This document shows, one piece after another, positions 46,091 to 57,469 of a DNA stretch of 64,000 nucleotides (positions are counted from its first letter, which is position 1; each line of letters begins with the position of its first letter). The DNA is taken from positions 3,896,467-3,960,466 of the forward strand of contig CM060113.1 of NCBI GenBank assembly GCA_030522415.1, given 5' to 3'. The DNA is from Channallabes apus. Its lineage: Eukaryota; Chordata; Actinopteri; Siluriformes; Clariidae. The position numbers and the translations under genes were made by a program. Under the pieces are notes generated by a model. The model was not told the DNA's origin. It saw only the letters and a program-made list of their open reading frames with translations, and did no database searches.

Positions 46091-46761
46091 TACATACACA
46101 CAGGCACACACAAAACACTCTGATGGGGTGCCAGGGGCCACATGGGGAACAGGTGCAGCTTGATGCATATCTCTCACCTGAGCAAACACATCCCATGAGG
46201 GTGCATAAGTGTGTTATGTGTGTCTGAGTGCGTGTGTGTTGCTTTATTATTCCTAATTCTGTGTCTTAATGATCTCATCTACACATGCGTCCCTAATACA
46301 GTATAATGTATTAAAACTCTACGACTATCAAAAAAAAAAAAAACTACGACTATAACATTGAGAAGTTATTTTCCTTGGAGGTCTGTGATGAATCAGCTTC
46401 GTGCATTTACTGTATGCTATGTCATGTGAAACGTGAAAGTGTGTGCACATGTGTGTGTGTGTGAGTGAGTGTATGTCATCAGGAACAACAGAGAGGAACC
46501 AACAAGAAAGGCTTCTTTAAAGCACCCAACTAATGACCCTCTTGTTGCAAGGATGTAGGCGCTCATTACACCGAGAGCTGCATGTAATGGCCCTGCGTCT
46601 CTCATCAGGTCATGGAAACGTCTCGAGAGCCTCTCACTCCTCTCAAGCTCTCTCCTTCAGTCCAAAGGGAACGGCGGGCCTCTTTAGGCCGAAAGACGAG
46701 AGAGAGATTAAGGGGAAACCACATTTGTATACAATGACAGAGGTAATTGGCTCTTAAGATT

Positions 46762-46832
<71 letters not shown>

Positions 46833-47440
46833 AGATGGACAAGGGGGAATAAAAGAAATGAAGTGAAGAACATTGACTAATTGTGTGTGTAAGGATCTCA
46901 TCAACCTTAAAAGCTCTTTGCTAATCTAGAATTAGCGAATCACTACTAAGCCATTTAGCTCTAATTCAGGTTTAGGTGGATTTGTTAAGATAAATTCTGG
47001 CTAGCCGGCACATTCACAGTGCCAGAGGTCGAGTATCGATGTGGCAAGTTGGTCAGGATGCAGTTTAAAGGAATGACGTCACACGACGGGGTAACAGGAA
47101 TGATGACTGTGTTTATCAGACTGAAAGACGAGTCTGGAAAGCTCTTTGGATGATTTGGTTGCTATTTTTACACACTTGTCCCGTCACGTTCCTGCAACAA
47201 AACAACCATTCTTTAGATTTTCCAAACCACTAATTCTATACAAATTCTATTTCGACAAAACGAATGGAACTCCTGTAGAACCTTTAGTATGCAAGTCCTA
47301 TAAGGAGAACAAAAATCTATAGAAATACAGTTCTGTAGAAACGGTTAGGTCATGGATTGGGGTAAATGTTTATTAGTCTGACACGCTTCCTGATGCAAAC
47401 CTCCCTGACCTTGGGATCTACATTAGGAGTGCACTGGTCT
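45851..47440. other. unassigned DNA with microsatellites
   Basis: (CT)n at 46056-46082 followed by CA repeats, and (GT)n at 46764-46809 followed by (GA)n to 46832. No gene recognised. TACAGTA/TACTGTA at 46297 and 46408. Confidence 0.6.
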
Positions 47441-47444
47441 ATGT

Positions 47445-48170
47445 AAGGTGTAAAAGCAGTTGACATTTACAGAAGACATTGATGAGACTCTTAACCGCAG
47501 TAAAACTTTTGAATGGTGCCAATGTTTTAATGAAGTCCATAGATTAGTGAATGCTGGTCCCGGCCGAGGTGGCTCAGAGCCCACTGCAGTCGTTCCTGTG
47601 AACATTCAGCGAGTGGAACGACTCAACCTTGAAAATCAATGCCTATCTTATGGGCAACTTGTAGAAGAGACACGTCTGTCTGTGTGAAGTGTACAGACAA
47701 TCATTCACCAACACCACTCGCATGTTACAGGAACTCGACTGAGAGTTCTTGCCATGTCCCCCGTATAGTCATTTCTACATGTTTGGGCCATTAAAGGAGT
47801 TCCTGGGAGGCCAGTGTTCCAGACGTGAAGCAGGCAGTTTGATCATGGCTCTGGTGTGCGGAGAAAACTTTCTACCTTGATGGTATCCAAGCACTAGTGA
47901 AACACTGGGATAGGTCAGGGGTAGTTCATTGGTTAAGGCATTGGACCACGGCTCGCAAGGTCCCAGGTTCAAACCCCACAACCACTAGGTTGCCACTGTT
48001 GGGCCCTTGAGCAAGGCCCTTAACCCTCAACTGCTCAGATGTGTAATGAGATAAAAATGTAAGTCACTCTGGATAAGGGCATCTGCCAAATGCCTAAGTG
48101 CATTAGTGTAGCAGGAGATTATATAGAGAGATAAAGCGAGTTTTTATAGAGGTAGAGAGAGACATCAATA
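47445..48170 (+). mobile_element. mariner-like transposon relic (copy 4), interrupted by a SINE
   Basis: Starts at the GTAAAAGCAGTTGACATTTA position of copy 3 and continues through GGCCGAGGTGGCTCAGAGCC near 47562 and CTTTCTACCTTGATGGTATC near 47869. After CACTGGGATA it is broken by the SINE 47913-48105, and resumes with AGTGCATTAGTGTAGCAGGA. Copy 1 shows the uninterrupted sequence at 7850. Reading frames are broken. Confidence 0.82.
47913..48105 (+). mobile_element. tRNA-derived SINE with L2-type 3' tail
   Basis: Head AGTTCATTGGTTAAGGCATT (A-box-like) and GGTTCAAACCCC (B-box), then TTGAGCAAGGCCCTTAACCC. The 3' end GTCACTCTGGATAAGGGCAT is nearly the same as the LINE end at 15826. The shared tail suggests it is copied by the L2 machinery. 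Confidence 0.88.
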
Positions 48171-48305
48171 GCTGATGGCTGATGAATTTTTGCTAAGTCA
48201 CCAGTTGCCAAAAATAAAGAGCATTGTTTCTAAAAGAACTAAAAATACTAATGGACTAATATGAGTTACAGTACCAACTGGATCACATTTTTCACCCTCC
48301 TAAAG

Positions 48306-48676
48306 CCATTGCCACGAGTTGGAGGTAGCAGAGCTGAAGATGTTGAGGTTCTCCTTGGGAGTGACAAGGATGGATAGGATCAAGAATGAGTTCATCAGAG
48401 GGACAACCCATGTGAGATGTTTTGGAGATAAAGTCAGAGAGGCCAGATTGAGGTGGTTTGGACATGTTCAGAGGAGAGATGGTGAATATATCGGTAGAAG
48501 GATGCTGAGGTTGGAACTGCCAGGCAGGAGGTCTAGAGGAAGACCAAAGAGGAGATTTATGGATGCAGTGAGAGAGGACATGAAGTTAGTTGGTGTGAGA
48601 GAAGAGGATGCAGAGGATAGGGTTAGATGGAGGCAGATGAAAGGGAACAGCCGAAAGACAAAGAAGAAGATTTCCC
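48306..48676 (+). pseudogene. 3' end of a non-LTR retrotransposon ORF
   Basis: An open frame starting MEVAELKMLRFSLGVTRMDR, then HVRCFGDKVREARLRWFGHV and RRMLRLELPGRRSRGRPKRR, ending VRWRQMKGNSRKTKKK. This is the conserved C-terminal tail of an RT protein found in many LINEs of fish and invertebrates, probably an RTE-like clade. The 3' end CAGCCGAAAGACAAAGAAGA is typical of such elements. 5' truncated, as usual for LINE copies. Confidence 0.8.
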
Positions 48677-48679
48677 ACC

Positions 48680-49128
48680 CCCACCCAAAGCCAATGTTAA
48701 TAATTAAATCGTAGTTTTCACCCCACAAAAAGCTGATGTTACTGATTATACAGGGTGAGAAAGCCAGACTAGAAAGTCAAGACTAGAAAGCCAAACTTAC
48801 CAATAGGACAGAATGCACAGGATTTCCCACCCCAAAGCTCAAAACTACCAACTGCACCACATTTTTCACCTCCCAAATGCAAATGTTATTATTTAGACCA
48901 CACCTCCCACCCCACGAAAGCAAATGCTACCAATTAAACCACATTCCCTACCCCATATAAAGCCTGTCACCCCAGTTCCCAACCAGTTCCCAACCCCCTA
49001 TAACAAAGGTCACTGCTATAACCACAATGTAACTAGTTAGACAACACTTCCGACCTTGTAAAAGCCAGTGACACCAATTAGACCACGGTTCCAAAACCCA
49101 AAAAAACAATGTTACCAGTTAAACCACA
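48680..49128. other. no recognisable gene; degenerate short-period repetition
   Basis: Loose repetition of phrases like CACCCCACAAAAGC, CCCACCCCAAAGC and CCACTTCCGACC every 60-70 bp suggests a decayed tandem repeat. I cannot define a unit. Confidence 0.4.
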
Positions 49129-49129
49129 C

Positions 49130-49355
49130 TTCTATCCATCCATCTAGGCTGTGTAGTCCAACCAGGGGCCTTGGTGACCACGGTGACCACTGTATTTATT
49201 CCCACTTGTACAACCATGGTAGGACCTCTGGTCAACACCCACATTAATACACTAAAGGCAATTAGGAAATGCCAGTTAGCCTAATATGCATGTTTTTGTA
49301 CTCTGGGAGAAAACTGGAGAACTCAGAGGAAACCCACCAAGAATATGAAACAGTC
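49130..49355 (-). mobile_element. tRNA-derived SINE, minus strand, 3' part
   Basis: Matches 16030-16250: CATCCATCTAGG start, GTAGTCCAACC, GGTAGGACCTCTGGTCAACA, AATGCCAGTTAGCCTAATAT. The tRNA-like head is missing. Confidence 0.78.
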
Positions 49356-49921
49356 ACATGCAAAACACAGAAATGGATAAGTGTTAACAGAAACAAGTAG
49401 GGCTGCACGATATTAGGAAAATATGCGATATGCGATATTGTTGTTGAATATTGCGATAACGATATTTCTTGCGATATACATTTCCCTAGAGAAATGCATT
49501 TTTTATTATTATTATTGCCTATGTTTTTTATTATTTATTTATATGTAATGATCATAATAAAATAAACAGGTAATATATATTCGTCTGATGTAATTAAATC
49601 TAATTCAGGCTAAAAAAAAACTATATGTCAAGGAAGTTGCAAATATTTAGACTTCAAAACACTATGAATGACTTAAACCCCTCAGCAGATATTCTGACTT
49701 CTGGTTTGCTGTTACTATAAACCTGCCAACACAATATGAATTACTTTCAAACATTACTGTTTATTTACGTGTAACCGTGTAACACTCATCAATAGTGTCT
49801 TACAACAAGAGCATCTTTAAAACAAAATATTCTCTTTGGCTTGCCTGTTTTTTTGTTTTGTTTGTTTTTTTAAATAAAAATAAATATTACTAAACAAAAA
49901 TTAAATTTAAAAAATACTATT

Positions 49922-50266
49922 TGTCACACACACACACGCACGCACTTGCGCGCTCCGCGACCGGCACTAGGACCCGGAAGTAATGCGGACACGAACCAGG
50001 AAGTATAAGAGGAGTAAACAAACCACCACATAGAGCTTAGTCACTGTGTTCACGCATGTCGGTGCAGATTGTTTACTTTCTGTGTCTATAGGATGCGGGT
50101 TAAATGTGTGTTTTTCCGTTGCTCCTCTTCTGTGAGAGTCCTGTGACTAATTCGCGTGGTTATCCTGCTGACTCGCTTGCTTCCGCGTTTGGATTTATCG
50201 TCCACGCTACAAAAGGCTAACGGCTAATCGCTAAGTCTTCTGATCATCCTGGGTTAGTTCGCGACA
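49922..50266 (+). repeat. solo LTR, diverged relative of the Gypsy/sushi LTR
   Basis: Aligns along its length with 20070-20448: GCGACCGGCACTAGGACCCG near 49957, then GAGAGTCCTGTGACTAATTC near 50130, GGTTATCCTGCTGACTCG, and the GGGTTAGTTCGCGACA end. TATAAGA at 50004 keeps the promoter spacing. No clear 5-bp duplication. It retains the GAATGA that follows the full element's LTR, so a few internal bases may remain. Confidence 0.85.
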
Positions 50267-50298
50267 GAATGAAGTATAAAGATATAAATAATATATAA

Positions 50299-50410
50299 AG
50301 ATTCAAATTCAAATTCAAATTCAAATTTTATTAGTCACATACACAATCATACACAGTATAATATGCAGTGAAATGCTTTTATACGACCGCCAGTGACCTT
50401 AAAAAAAAGA
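50299..50410. repeat. interspersed repeat with (TTCAAA)n start
   Basis: About five AATTCA units, then TTTTATTAGTCACATACACA and CAGTGAAATGCTTTTATACG, a block familiar from fish genomes; class unknown. Confidence 0.5.
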
Positions 50411-50783
50411 AAATAAGAAAATAAAATCTTGTACGTAAAATAAATAATCAATAAAAAGGAAATACTAAAGAAATAATTTTAACTAGTAAAATTTGTAAAA
50501 AAAAATTTTTTATAATTTTTTTTTAGTTTTATAATTAGATATTATATAATATATATAAAAAGATATAAGCGGGTATAAACATAGTAAGGGCCCATCTGAT
50601 TGGTCAAATTTGGACACACAAATGCTTGGCACATAAAGTATTTATCGCAACTCCTTGCGATATGATTATCACGCATGCCATTATCGCGATAACGATATTT
50701 TTTCGATATATCGTGCAGCCCTAGAAACAAGCTTGTTTTGTGAATCTTTCACAACATTACAAGCAGCCATAAAGAGATAATAA

Positions 50784-50960
50784 GAGGAATAAAACACTTT
50801 AGGATGTGCTGTTATTGGAAAAGAATAAACTTTAGAGGGATAACAGTAACTCCACTTCTTGGCAGAACATAACTACAGCCATGTGTTTTATTCCATACTT
50901 AATGAATTTAACAAAATAAAGGCTAATTTATGCATTTTATTGTGGTATCAGGATTAATCA
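50784..50960. repeat. dispersed repeat scrap (GGAATAAAACACT family)
   Basis: GGAATAAAACACTTTAGGAT, then GGGATAACAGTAACTCCACT. Matches phrases at 43915-44015 and near 8690. Confidence 0.45.
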
Positions 50961-51806
50961 TCGCTGTCAGATTTCAGAACAATGGAATGAGACAGAACAC
51001 ACCAGAAAGAAATTATGTAAAAAAACTAACAAAAAAAAACCCCAATTAATAAGTCTTTAAATGAGTCACTTCTATTAATAATGCTGTATATGTGCACCAA
51101 AAAATAAACAGATTTAGAATGTTTTTGTCCATTAAAAATGTATACCTAAAAAAATCTTCCATACAAACAGGTTTATTCTTGGAAATCCTGATTGTATGAG
51201 TAATCCGGGCGGAAACAGGCGAGTCGCTTTTGCTGCATGCAATTTATCCATTTATATTTCGGAGTAATAGAAGAGGCATCTGCTTCAATCTGAGTTTGAT
51301 TTATATTCATCATGCGTACGGGGGGAAAAAATCACCCCGAATAACAAATGAAAGGAAAGTAATTTTACTGATCCTCTGACGACTGGGTGGAGGAAATTCA
51401 AAACAAGGTCGGCGTAGCAGAGGGAAAGACAACAGAGCGAGAAAAAGAGACGGATTAAAGAATGAGGGACGAAAAGGAGTAAAGTGGAGGAGAGTGTTCG
51501 ACGCGGCAAATGGTGGCTCGGTGTGTATGATTTATTGTCTTGGAGATAATTCAGAAACGCTCTCTCACACACTCAAGGCCACTTGAGCTTGGTATCCTGA
51601 CAGTCGCTCTAACACACCCACCAGGAGACACACACACGAACACACACACGGACAGTATACAGGTGCTGGTGATGAGGTCCAAGCTTGATTATTGTCTAAT
51701 TTACAGCAAGACTGCTGTCAGCTCCTGCAAGACGAACATGCTGACATAAAACATGGCTGCCTGTCTCTCTCTCTGTCTGTCTCTCTCTCTCTGATTTTAT
51801 TTAACA
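50961..51806. other. unassigned DNA; 51195-51560 looks unique
   Basis: No gene or known repeat. Short CA and CT runs at 51625-51650 and 51764-51793. Confidence 0.45.
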
Positions 51807-51817
51807 GTTAATAGTGT

Positions 51818-52186
51818 AGGCGGCGCGGTGGTGTAGTGGTTAGCACTGTCGCCTTGCACCTCCAGGGTCTGGGTTCGATTCCCCGGCCAGGCTCGATTCC
51901 CGTCTCTGTGTGCATGGAGTTTGCATGTTCTCCTCGTGCTTGGTGGGTTTCCTCCGGGTACTCCGGTTTCCTCCCACAGTCCAAAGATATGCAGGTTAGG
52001 CTAATTGGCGTTCCTAAAAAAATTGCCCGTAGTGTGTGATTGGGTGTGTGAGTGTGTGTATGTGTGTGTGCCCTGCGATGGATTGGCACCCTGTCCAGGG
52101 TGTACCCCGCCTAGTCCCCAGTCCTCCAGGTCCCCTGCGACCCTGAACACAGGATTAAGCGGTATAGAGAATGAATGAATGAATGA
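51818..52186 (+). mobile_element. tRNA-derived SINE (full length, with target duplication)
   Basis: Flanked by an 11-bp perfect duplication GTTAATAGTGT (51807-51817 and 52187-52197). Head with A- and B-box, (GAAT)n tail. It has the unscarred GTGTGTATGTGTGTGTG stretch, which serves as the reference for the 5-bp insertion in the 30564 copy. Confidence 0.94.
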
Positions 52187-52329
52187 GTTAATAGTGTGGC
52201 ATGATGGGAGCTGACCAACACCTGGTGGAACCCTTAGTGGTCTCAAGTGAAGCCTACTGATCTAGAACCCTAAAGAACATTTGAGAACTCCTTGTTATGA
52301 GAGTACGTTGAGCGTTAGTCAGTCTACGT

Positions 52330-54543
52330 GTCAAGGAGGCGTGGTCTATATGTTTTTGTCTCAGTGAAGGAGGTGTGGTCATTACAGTATGTGTCAATCT
52401 CAGTGAAAGGGAAGTGGTCTCCATGAGTCAATCTCAGTAAAGGAGGTGTGGTCTCGATGTGTCAATCTCAGTGAAGGAGGTGTGGTCTCGATGTGTCAAT
52501 CTCAGTGAAGGAGGTGTGGTCTTGATGTGTCAATCTCAGTGAAGGAGGTGTGGCTTCCATGTGTCAATCTTAGTGAAGGACGTGTGGCCTTTATGAATTG
52601 GTCTCAGTGATGGGGGGGGGAGTAGGAGGTACATTCTTTATGTGCCAGTTTCAGTAAAGGAGGTGTGGCCTCTATATATCAGTCGTAGTGAAAGGGGAGT
52701 AGCCTATATGTCAGTCTCAGTGAAGGAGGAGTGGCCTGTATGTGTTGGTTCCAGTGATGGAGGTACGGTCTCTATTGCCTCTTTTCCACTGTATAGTACG
52801 GCACAGCACGGTTCAGTACAGCTCACTTCGGTTCGGCTCAGTTCGGCTCGGTTTGCGCTTCCACTGCAGTTTAGTAACGCTTTAGAGTGGGCGGGATTAT
52901 TCACGTGTCGTTTTAGTTGCGGCGCCTCTACTGCCGTGACATCATCGTAAATGCGCCACAAACAAACACACAACAATGGAGCATATCGACGGCATGGTGT
53001 TCTTCATTCTCGACATGTGGATGTTTTTAACAGCGAGACGAAGGAGTTTGTTTCAAAAGAGGCTGATGGCAGCCAAAGAAAAATTTTGGTTAATACAAAA
53101 AGGTGCGTCCGATCCTTCTCTGGCTGTTCTAAATATAGCGGTTCTGTTGTGTCTCGTATCGCAAGTTCAGTGAAACAGTAATGATGATTTTCTCCGGCCA
53201 ATCAGTGACCAGCGGAGTTTACACGTGACGTTTTGGTAATGGTTCGGCGCACTTGGAACCTCGGCGGAGGTGGTACTAAAAAAAGGACCAGGAACCAGGT
53301 ACTGTTCCCAGTGGAAAACCCCCCAAAAGTGAGCTGAACTGAACCGTGCCGTGCCGTACTATGCAGTGGAAAAGCTCCATATGTTCCAGTCTCAGTAAAG
53401 GAGGTATGGTCTCTATGTGTTAGTCTTAGTTAAAGGGGTGTGGCCTCTAGGTGTCAATCCCAGTGAAGGGGGTGTGGCTTCTGTGTGTAGGTCTTAGTGA
53501 TAGAGGTATGTTCTCTATGTGCCAGTCTTAGTGAAAACAGAGTGGCATCCATGAGCCGGTGTCTGTGATGGAAGCGTAGCCTATATGTGTTGTTCTGAAT
53601 GATGGTGGTGTAGCTTGTGTGTGTCAATCTTAGCTAAAGGGGAGTGGCATTCATATGTCATTATCAATGAAGGAGGCATGGCTTCTTTGTCAGAACTCAT
53701 TGAGGAAGGTGTGGCATCTACAGTATGTGTCATGCTCATTAAAAGAGGTGTGGCCTGTATGTGTCAGTCTCAGTAAACAAGGTGTGGCCTCAGTGGTTTT
53801 CAGTAAAAGAGGTGTGGTCTTTATGTGTCAGTCACAGTAAAAAAGGTGTGGTTTCTATATGTCAGTCTCAGTAAAAGACGTGTGACCTCAGTGTTTTTCA
53901 ATAAAAGGGGTGTGGTCTCTACAGTACAGTATATGTCAGTCTCAGTAAAAGAGGTGTGGTCTCTATGTGTCAGTCTCAGTAAAAGAGGTGTGGTCTCTAT
54001 GTGTCAGTCTCAGTAAAAGAGGTGTGGTCTTTATGTGTCAGTCACAGTAAAAGAGGTGTGGTTTCTACGTGTCAGTCTTAGTAAAAGAGGTGTGGTCTCT
54101 ATGTGTCAGTCTCAATAAAAGAGGTGTGGTCCCAGTAGTTTTCGGTAAAAGAGGTGTGGTCTCTACATGTCAGTCTCAGTGAAAGCGGTGTGGTCTTTAT
54201 GTGTCAGTCACAGTAAAAGAGGTGTGGTTTCTATGTGTCAGTCACAGTAAAAGAGGTGTGGTCTTTATGTGTCAGTCACAGTAAAAGAGGTGTTAGTCTT
54301 TATGTGTCAGTCACAGTAAAAGAGGTGTGGTTTCTATGTGTCAGTCTCAGTAAAAGAGGTGTGGTTTCTATGTGTCAGTCTTAGTAAAAGAGATGTGGTC
54401 TCTATGTGTCAGTCTCAATAAAAGAGGTGTGGTCTCTATGTGTCAGTCTCAATAAAAGAGGTGTGGTCTCAGTAGTTTTCGGTAAAAGAGGTGTGGTCTC
54501 TACATGTCAGTCTCAGTGAAAGCGGTGTGGTCTTTATGTGTCA
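52330..54543. repeat. 34-36-bp minisatellite array
   Basis: Repeats of GAGGTGTGGTCTCTATGTGT + CAGTCTCAGTAAAA, about 45 units, diverged at the left and more uniform from 53800 on. Higher-order patterns occur (a longer unit containing AGTAGTTTTCGGTAAAAGAG near 54135 and 54473). A MITE interrupts it at 52778-53375. Four CAGTA insertions convert TATGTG to TACAGTATGTG-like sequences. Confidence 0.95.
52778..53375. mobile_element. palindromic-ended MITE inside the minisatellite
   Basis: Arms of about 45 bp: TTTTCCACTGTATAGTACGG on the left, the reverse complement TTTTCCACTGCATAGTACGG on the right, continuing with CACGGTTCAG...AGCTCACTT. About 600 bp. A short plus-strand frame at 52976 (MEHIDGMVFFILDMWMFLTA, 65 codons) is of unknown meaning. 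The target duplication is not clear, so the superfamily is left open. Confidence 0.85.
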
Positions 54544-54544
54544 T

Positions 54545-54569
54545 AAACCCTAACCCTAACCCTAACCCT
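54545..54569. repeat. interstitial telomeric repeat (CCCTAA)4
   Basis: Four copies of the vertebrate telomere motif directly at the right edge of the minisatellite. Confidence 0.9.
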
Positions 54570-56060
54570 CAGTGAATTGAATGAATTATTCATGTCTTCT
54601 GCCTATATCTAAAAGCTGTATGACTCCTCACACCTCGAAGTGAACAGTTTCCTCCACACTGAGTGGCATGAAAGCATCTCTAATTAAATTGTATCCACTG
54701 TAAGTATTTGTTTTATACATCAGATCATGTATTAAGATTAGGTCTCACATTTCAGAAGGATGGAAACTTTTTCGATCACAGGAACTAATTGAAGCTTCTC
54801 CACTGAGGTGCTTAACAGTCACGCCATTTAATCCACAGCGAGCATGGCGGGATTAAAAGGTTTGATTTTGCCATCGCATATTTTTCTGTCTGATTACTCT
54901 GCGTATTCATTCGTGTTTATCTCGAGAGCATCAAGAGGGTAGCGCACATTGATTTATTTTGGAATAGCAATTTTATTTCTCGTGTCTCTCAGGGCACGAG
55001 ACACACACTGAAGACAGAAAGCAGCGGCGCTCGGAATCAGGCCGCGTTCCCATAAAGCTCCCTGAAATGCTTTCTATTCGCTCGTATTGATCTGCTCAGT
55101 TCGGAGCTCTTCCAGCAGACAGCATTCAGCCCATTAGAATTGATGAAAGCAAGATCACACACTCTTTTAAACTCGCACACACCAAGGCACGCACACAGAC
55201 ACCCACTCACACACACACACACACACGCACATACTGCTGGATTAGATTTAGGTATATTTATCGGTTATATTTCTGTGCCTCTCATTTGCCCACACACACA
55301 CATACAGACATACACACACATAAAAGGGACAAAATGGTATGTTGAATTACATTTCAGCACCATCACAGTCTCCGCTTTGATCGTTGCTCCTACAGATGGC
55401 TCTGAGTGTGTCATTGACACCCGTCGATGTTCTCGCCATAACTCAATCAGTCGCACCTCTCCGTCTGCGCTCCCCGAAAATCCGATCTCATTACCCTGAG
55501 CCCACCGCCGTGCTGAAATCATATAGCCCTTGGTCCTACACTAACCGCATTCCGGGACACTTTTAGCGCGGCAACAGAAGCGGCTTAATGTCATTGCTAG
55601 GAAGAAGGTGAAGAAAAGTGAAAAAGTTAGAGCTTTTTTTCTTTTTTCTTTGTCTTTTCCAAGAAGAAGAAGAAGACCAAGAGAGACAAACAAGAGGTCG
55701 CTCAACCTAGACTTTCTGAACATGCCGACCTTGATCATTGCAGCTTTTCCTCTGAGGTGAGATGCGGTAATGTAGCGTCATGCTTCATAAGGCCGAGCAA
55801 GGAACTAGGCCACGGAGACAGAAGTGAAAGAAAAGAATATTATAAATACATACATACTTTTGTTTCAACCTTTCAAGGTGACTCATGACACTTCAGATCA
55901 GATTTTTTTCTTTTATGTGTATGTGTGTGTGAGAGACTTTCTTTTAACATCCCGGTATTTCTCTTACTTTATGAAAATGCCAATATAATGTATTAATTAT
56001 TATATTTCATTATTTTGTTGCTACGGGTATTATATTGTTATTTTTGGCTCATGTAATATT
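54570..56060. other. unique DNA; 54640-55020 is a candidate conserved noncoding element
   Basis: Complex non-repetitive sequence with GC-richer patches, e.g. 54840-54960, and no family-like frame. Short (CA)n near 55207. The 55265-55570 region has several overlapping short frames but none looks like a protein. Confidence 0.35.
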
Positions 56061-56063
56061 CTA

Positions 56064-56222
56064 GGGCGGCACGATGGTGTAGTGGTTAGAACGTTGCCGG
56101 ATTGAGGGTTCAATTCCCACCCCAATGTGTGTGGAGTTTGCATGCTCTTGGTGGGTTTCCTCCTCGTTCTCTGGTTTCCTCCGACATGCAGATAAGGCTA
56201 ATTGGTGTTTCCAAATTGCCCA
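56064..56222 (+). mobile_element. tRNA-derived SINE, 5' part only
   Basis: GGGCGGCACGATGGTGTAGT head, GGGTTCAATTCCCACCCC B-box, ends after CTAATTGGTGTTTCC. Confidence 0.82.
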
Positions 56223-56224
56223 TT

Positions 56225-57255
56225 TTATATATAATTTATATATGTATATTGACTCATACAGAATATCTACACATTAAGATGCTCTCTCAGATGTTCTAGT
56301 CCTCAGAAAGAAAACCCTTTTTTCTTTTGTTCTCTTAATGATGTTCTATTTGATTTGATTTGCTGATGTTATATTTAATGTTAATTATCCACAAAATCCA
56401 AAATCCCACACGTTTTTTTTTTTTTTTCCTTTTCAAAAATATCAGCTAGTTTGGGGTTTAAATGTCACACATGAAAATAAATAAATGAAGTGATGCTTAT
56501 AACTATCGTGTACAAGTCTATTCATAAGGTGTGTTTTCAGGAGAAAAGAAAATGATAGTAGGGATAATAATTGTGATAATAATAGTGATCTAAGATAATG
56601 AACACCTTTTAGCTACAACTGTCCTTGTTTATAGAGCAAATGATACTAACGTGGAGTCTGAGGTGTGTGGTCAGCCCAGTGAAGCAGAAAAATACAAGGA
56701 GAGATAGAAAGAAGGAAAGTAAAGTCATTTGCAAGCCACTACACTTATAATTAAAACGGCAGCTAAAAGCCCTGTTTGTCACACTTTCTCACTGGCATCA
56801 CTATTAAATATTCATGAGCGCATTTGCATGAACTGGGACAGCGGACGTGAGACGTCAACTCGCATTGCAGAGATGGCTCGAGATGACGTTCCACTTAGTC
56901 CACACACACACACACACACACACACTTACAGTACATACATAAAAAGATTTTTTTTCCATCCCTTTTAAGTGATAAATGAGTTGTGATTTCAGTTACACCA
57001 GAAAGCTTTCATGGCTGAATTAAAAAAAGAAAACAAAAATGTAAACGCAAACATTTACATCATCTGTAATAATGATGATTTCTGGATGAAGTACAGAACA
57101 ACACGAGTCTCATTATTTATTAAAAAAGCTTTTATAATGACTTTACCAAATGACATTGTGATTAACGATAAACAGGCTGTAATGTCCTTTACAAATTATA
57201 ACAAAACCTTATACAATAAATAACATCATGGTTTAATGAAAGTAATAAATAACAG
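56225..57255. other. unassigned DNA; 56745-56900 may be regulatory
   Basis: A+T-rich. The 56745-56900 part is more complex and holds ATTAAATATTCATGAGCGCA then TTTGCAT (octamer-like, POU). (CA)n at 56900-56925 ends in TACAGTA at 56927. Confidence 0.35.
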
Positions 57256-57257
57256 GA

Positions 57258-57345
57258 TGGTCTGTTAAAAGGCGGGAATTGAACCCTCGACCCTGGAGAT
57301 ACGAGGCGACAGCGCCGACAACTAAGCCGCCAATGAGACCCTTTA
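57258..57345 (-). mobile_element. SINE head fragment, minus strand
   Basis: GGGAATTGAACCCTCGACCC (B-box complement) then GCCGACAACTAAGCCGCC (A-box complement). Confidence 0.6.
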
Positions 57346-57469
57346 GTTCCTGTTATCTTCATAAGAAACCAGAAATCATACACTTGAACCCTTTGTGGTT
57401 TTGCGGAACTTTACAAAGCACTGACAGCCAGGACATAATATTATTATTATTAACAACTTCTCCAATGCT

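Larger units (their letters stand above)
49398..50723. mobile_element. hAT-like DNA transposon (non-autonomous), hosting a solo LTR
   Basis: Perfect 16-bp terminal inverted repeats (TAGGGCTGCACGATAT / ATATCGTGCAGCCCTA) and a perfect 8-bp flanking duplication GAAACAAG (49390-49397 and 50724-50731). An 8-bp duplication is characteristic of hAT elements. Subterminal GCGATA / TATCGC motifs are frequent at both ends. No transposase. The 1326 bp include a 345-bp Gypsy LTR and a (TTCAAA)n repeat. Confidence 0.9.

Noticed and set aside
52778..53375. 65-codon frame at 52976 as a captured gene in the MITE
   Set aside because: No domain recognised and the element otherwise looks non-coding; left as a remark in the MITE entry.
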